From Actinomycetota bacterium (GTDB taxonomy: Bacteria > Actinomycetota > Thermoleophilia > Gaiellales > Gaiellaceae), in the NCBI GenBank assembly GCA_005883365.1, contig VAXA01000249.1:1-6330 (forward strand): a stretch of 6,330 nt of DNA. Direction: 5' to 3'. A program made the position numbers and the translations under genes. Below, one piece after another: positions 5,598-6,330 of the stretch (the stretch's first letter is position 1; every line of letters begins with the position of its first letter). The notes under the pieces were generated by a model, which worked only from the letters and a program-made list of their open reading frames with translations, did no database searches and was not told where the DNA came from.

Positions 5598-5680
5598 GCA
5601 CGGAGCGCGTCCGAGATCGCACTCTCGGGCGCGCGGAGTTCCTTTGTCCAGCTCGTGGGTGCGCAGCACCCGCGAGCTAC
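5598..5680 (-). repeat. Double-hairpin repeat, copy C (inverted)
   Basis: Third copy, on the minus strand. Read that way it begins TAGCTCGCG at 5679 and ends CTCCGTGC at 5598. Hairpin 1 is 5650-5678: a 13-bp stem (AGCTCGTGGGTGC) with one G-T wobble and loop GCA. Hairpin 2 is 5605-5634: a 12-bp stem with one wobble and loop TCGCAC. A 13-bp block (GTGCTGCGCACCC) is identical to copy B. Hairpin 1 ends 14 nt before the meaB start and abuts its -10-like box. Confidence 0.82.
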
Positions 5681-5686
5681 TACGAT
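5681..5686 (+). promoter_or_regulatory. Possible -10 box for leaderless meaB transcription
   Basis: TACGAT fits TANNNT and is followed by 6 nt and then the GTG at 5693. Transcription starting 7 nt after the box would begin at the GTG itself, as in leaderless actinobacterial mRNAs. No Shine-Dalgarno is present, which agrees. No good -35 box is seen. Confidence 0.4.
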
Positions 5687-5692
5687 CGCGCG

Positions 5693-6330
5693 GTGGCGGG
5701 GCGGCGCGATTGGACGCGAGAGAACCTTGCCGCCGGCGTCCGTGACGGAGACCGGCGTGCGCTCGCACGCACGATCTCGCTCGTGGAGGACGGCGACCCA
5801 CTCGCGTACGGCGTCGTCGCCGACCTCTACCCCCAGACCGGCTCCGCCTACTCGGTCGGCGTCACCGGCCCGCCCGGAGTCGGCAAGTCGAGCCTCGTCT
5901 CGGCGCTGATCCGGCACGTGCGGGAGGGCGATGTCACGGTCGGCGTGGTCTCGGTCGATCCGTCGAGCCCGTTCTCGCACGGGGCTCTGCTCGGCGACCG
6001 CATCCGGCTGAGCGACCACTTCCTCGACCCCGAGGTTTTCATCCGGTCGATGGGGACGCGCGGCCACCTCGGTGGTCTCGCCGAGGCGGCGCTGCAGGCG
6101 CTGCTCGTGCTCGACGCGGCCGGCAAGGACGTCGTGTTCCTCGAGACGGTGGGAGCAGGCCAGAGCGAGGTCGAGGTGATCGGGATCGCCGACACCGTCC
6201 TCCTCGTCCTCATGCCTGGCTCCGGGGACGCAGTGCAGGCGCTGAAGGCCGGGATCATGGAGATTCCGGACGTGATCGCGATCAACAAGATGGACCACCC
6301 GGCGGCGAAGACGATGCTGAACGAGGTGCG
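5693..6330 (+). CDS. meaB: MeaB/ArgK-type GTPase, methylmalonyl-CoA mutase chaperone (3' end missing)
   Basis: 212 codons are present and the frame is still open at the window edge; full-length members are usually somewhat over 300 residues. These SIMIBI-class G proteins gate delivery of adenosylcobalamin to methylmalonyl-CoA mutase (or a related acyl-CoA mutase) and protect it from inactivation. Motifs in order: an N-terminal GVRDGDRRALARTISLVE segment typical of the family, Walker A GPPGVGKSS (59-67), DPSSPF (89-94), GALLGDRIRL (97-106), FIRSMGTRGHLGGL (116-129), ETVGAGQSEVEV (151-162) as the switch region, and NKMD (198-201) for guanine recognition. GTG 5693 is the only ATG/GTG/TTG/CTG codon in this frame between the stop at 5498-5500 and the conserved N-terminus, which decides the start. 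No mutase gene is visible; it would have to lie beyond the window or elsewhere. Confidence 0.92.
   Translation, partial: MAGRRDWTRENLAAGVRDGDRRALARTISLVEDGDPLAYGVVADLYPQTGSAYSVGVTGPPGVGKSSLVSALIRHVREGDVTVGVVSVDPSSPFSHGALLGDRIRLSDHFLDPEVFIRSMGTRGHLGGLAEAALQALLVLDAAGKDVVFLETVGAGQSEVEVIGIADTVLLVLMPGSGDAVQALKAGIMEIPDVIAINKMDHPAAKTMLNEV

Larger units (their letters stand above)
5236..5692. other. 457-bp non-coding region rich in inverted repeats
   Basis: No reading frame here resembles a protein. It holds, in order: repeat copy B, an AT-richer patch (GCATATAGGGG, 5317-5327), a hairpin at 5360-5390, a near-perfect palindrome at 5396-5424, the inverted GGCTAAG palindrome at 5482-5513, a hairpin at 5525-5559, repeat copy C, and a -10-like TACGAT next to meaB. 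Most bases can therefore be assigned to some symmetrical element. Confidence 0.75.

Noticed and set aside
880..5680. CRISPR array
   Set aside because: The repeats are only three, differ in stem sequence, occur in both orientations and are thousands of bases apart; there are no regular spacers and no cas genes.
5465..6298. Minus-strand open frame of 277 codons over the repeats and meaB
   Set aside because: It runs antisense to the MeaB GTPase motifs and across repeat copy C; no domain is recognisable.

Overview
This is a very GC-rich window with all genes on the plus strand and compact gene spacing. It uses TTG and GTG starts as well as ATG. It looks like chromosomal DNA of a high-GC actinobacterium. 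The protein style (a MeaB-type GTPase, an MFS exporter, a lysine-rich micro-protein) would fit a deep-branching lineage such as Thermoleophilia, but that placement is inference. I see no phage genes, transposase, CRISPR array, rRNA or tRNA.

Layout. Position 2-91 is the last 29 codons of a 2-oxoacid dehydrogenase E2 acyltransferase, recognised by its catalytic DHRxxDG motif. It is followed tightly by a VOC/glyoxalase-fold protein (101-436) and a GNAT acetyltransferase (436-882). A 188-bp gap (883-1070) holds hairpin repeats and then a likely promoter for dihydrolipoamide dehydrogenase, E3 (1071-2480). A 193-bp gap holds a long imperfect palindrome (2489-2656). Next come a 51-codon basic micro-protein (2674-2829), a HisC-type aminotransferase that starts on the very next codon (2830-3927), and an MFS exporter (3964-5235). 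A 457-bp non-coding region (5236-5692) is packed with inverted repeats. It ends at the GTG start of a MeaB/ArgK-type GTPase that runs off the window (5693-6330).

How the genes work together. E2 and E3 are two subunits of one 2-oxoacid dehydrogenase complex: E2 carries the acyl-lipoyl arm and E3 reoxidises it to make NADH. Two small enzymes of unknown substrate sit between them. HisC performs the PLP-dependent transamination step of histidine synthesis, but no other his gene is visible. MeaB normally protects and reloads the B12-dependent methylmalonyl-CoA mutase, so a mutase gene may lie outside the window.

The most unusual content is not protein-coding. A repeat of about 80 bp occurs three times (880-960, 5233-5311, and inverted at 5598-5680). 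Each copy has two hairpins whose stem sequences differ while pairing is kept. Two copies begin exactly at the TAG stop codon of the upstream gene. A second palindrome follows two of the copies, and a different 168-bp palindrome sits just after the lpdA stop. All the long gaps carry such elements and the short gaps do not. This suggests that they mark the ends of transcription units: E2-VOC-GNAT, lpdA, micro-protein-hisC-MFS, and meaB.
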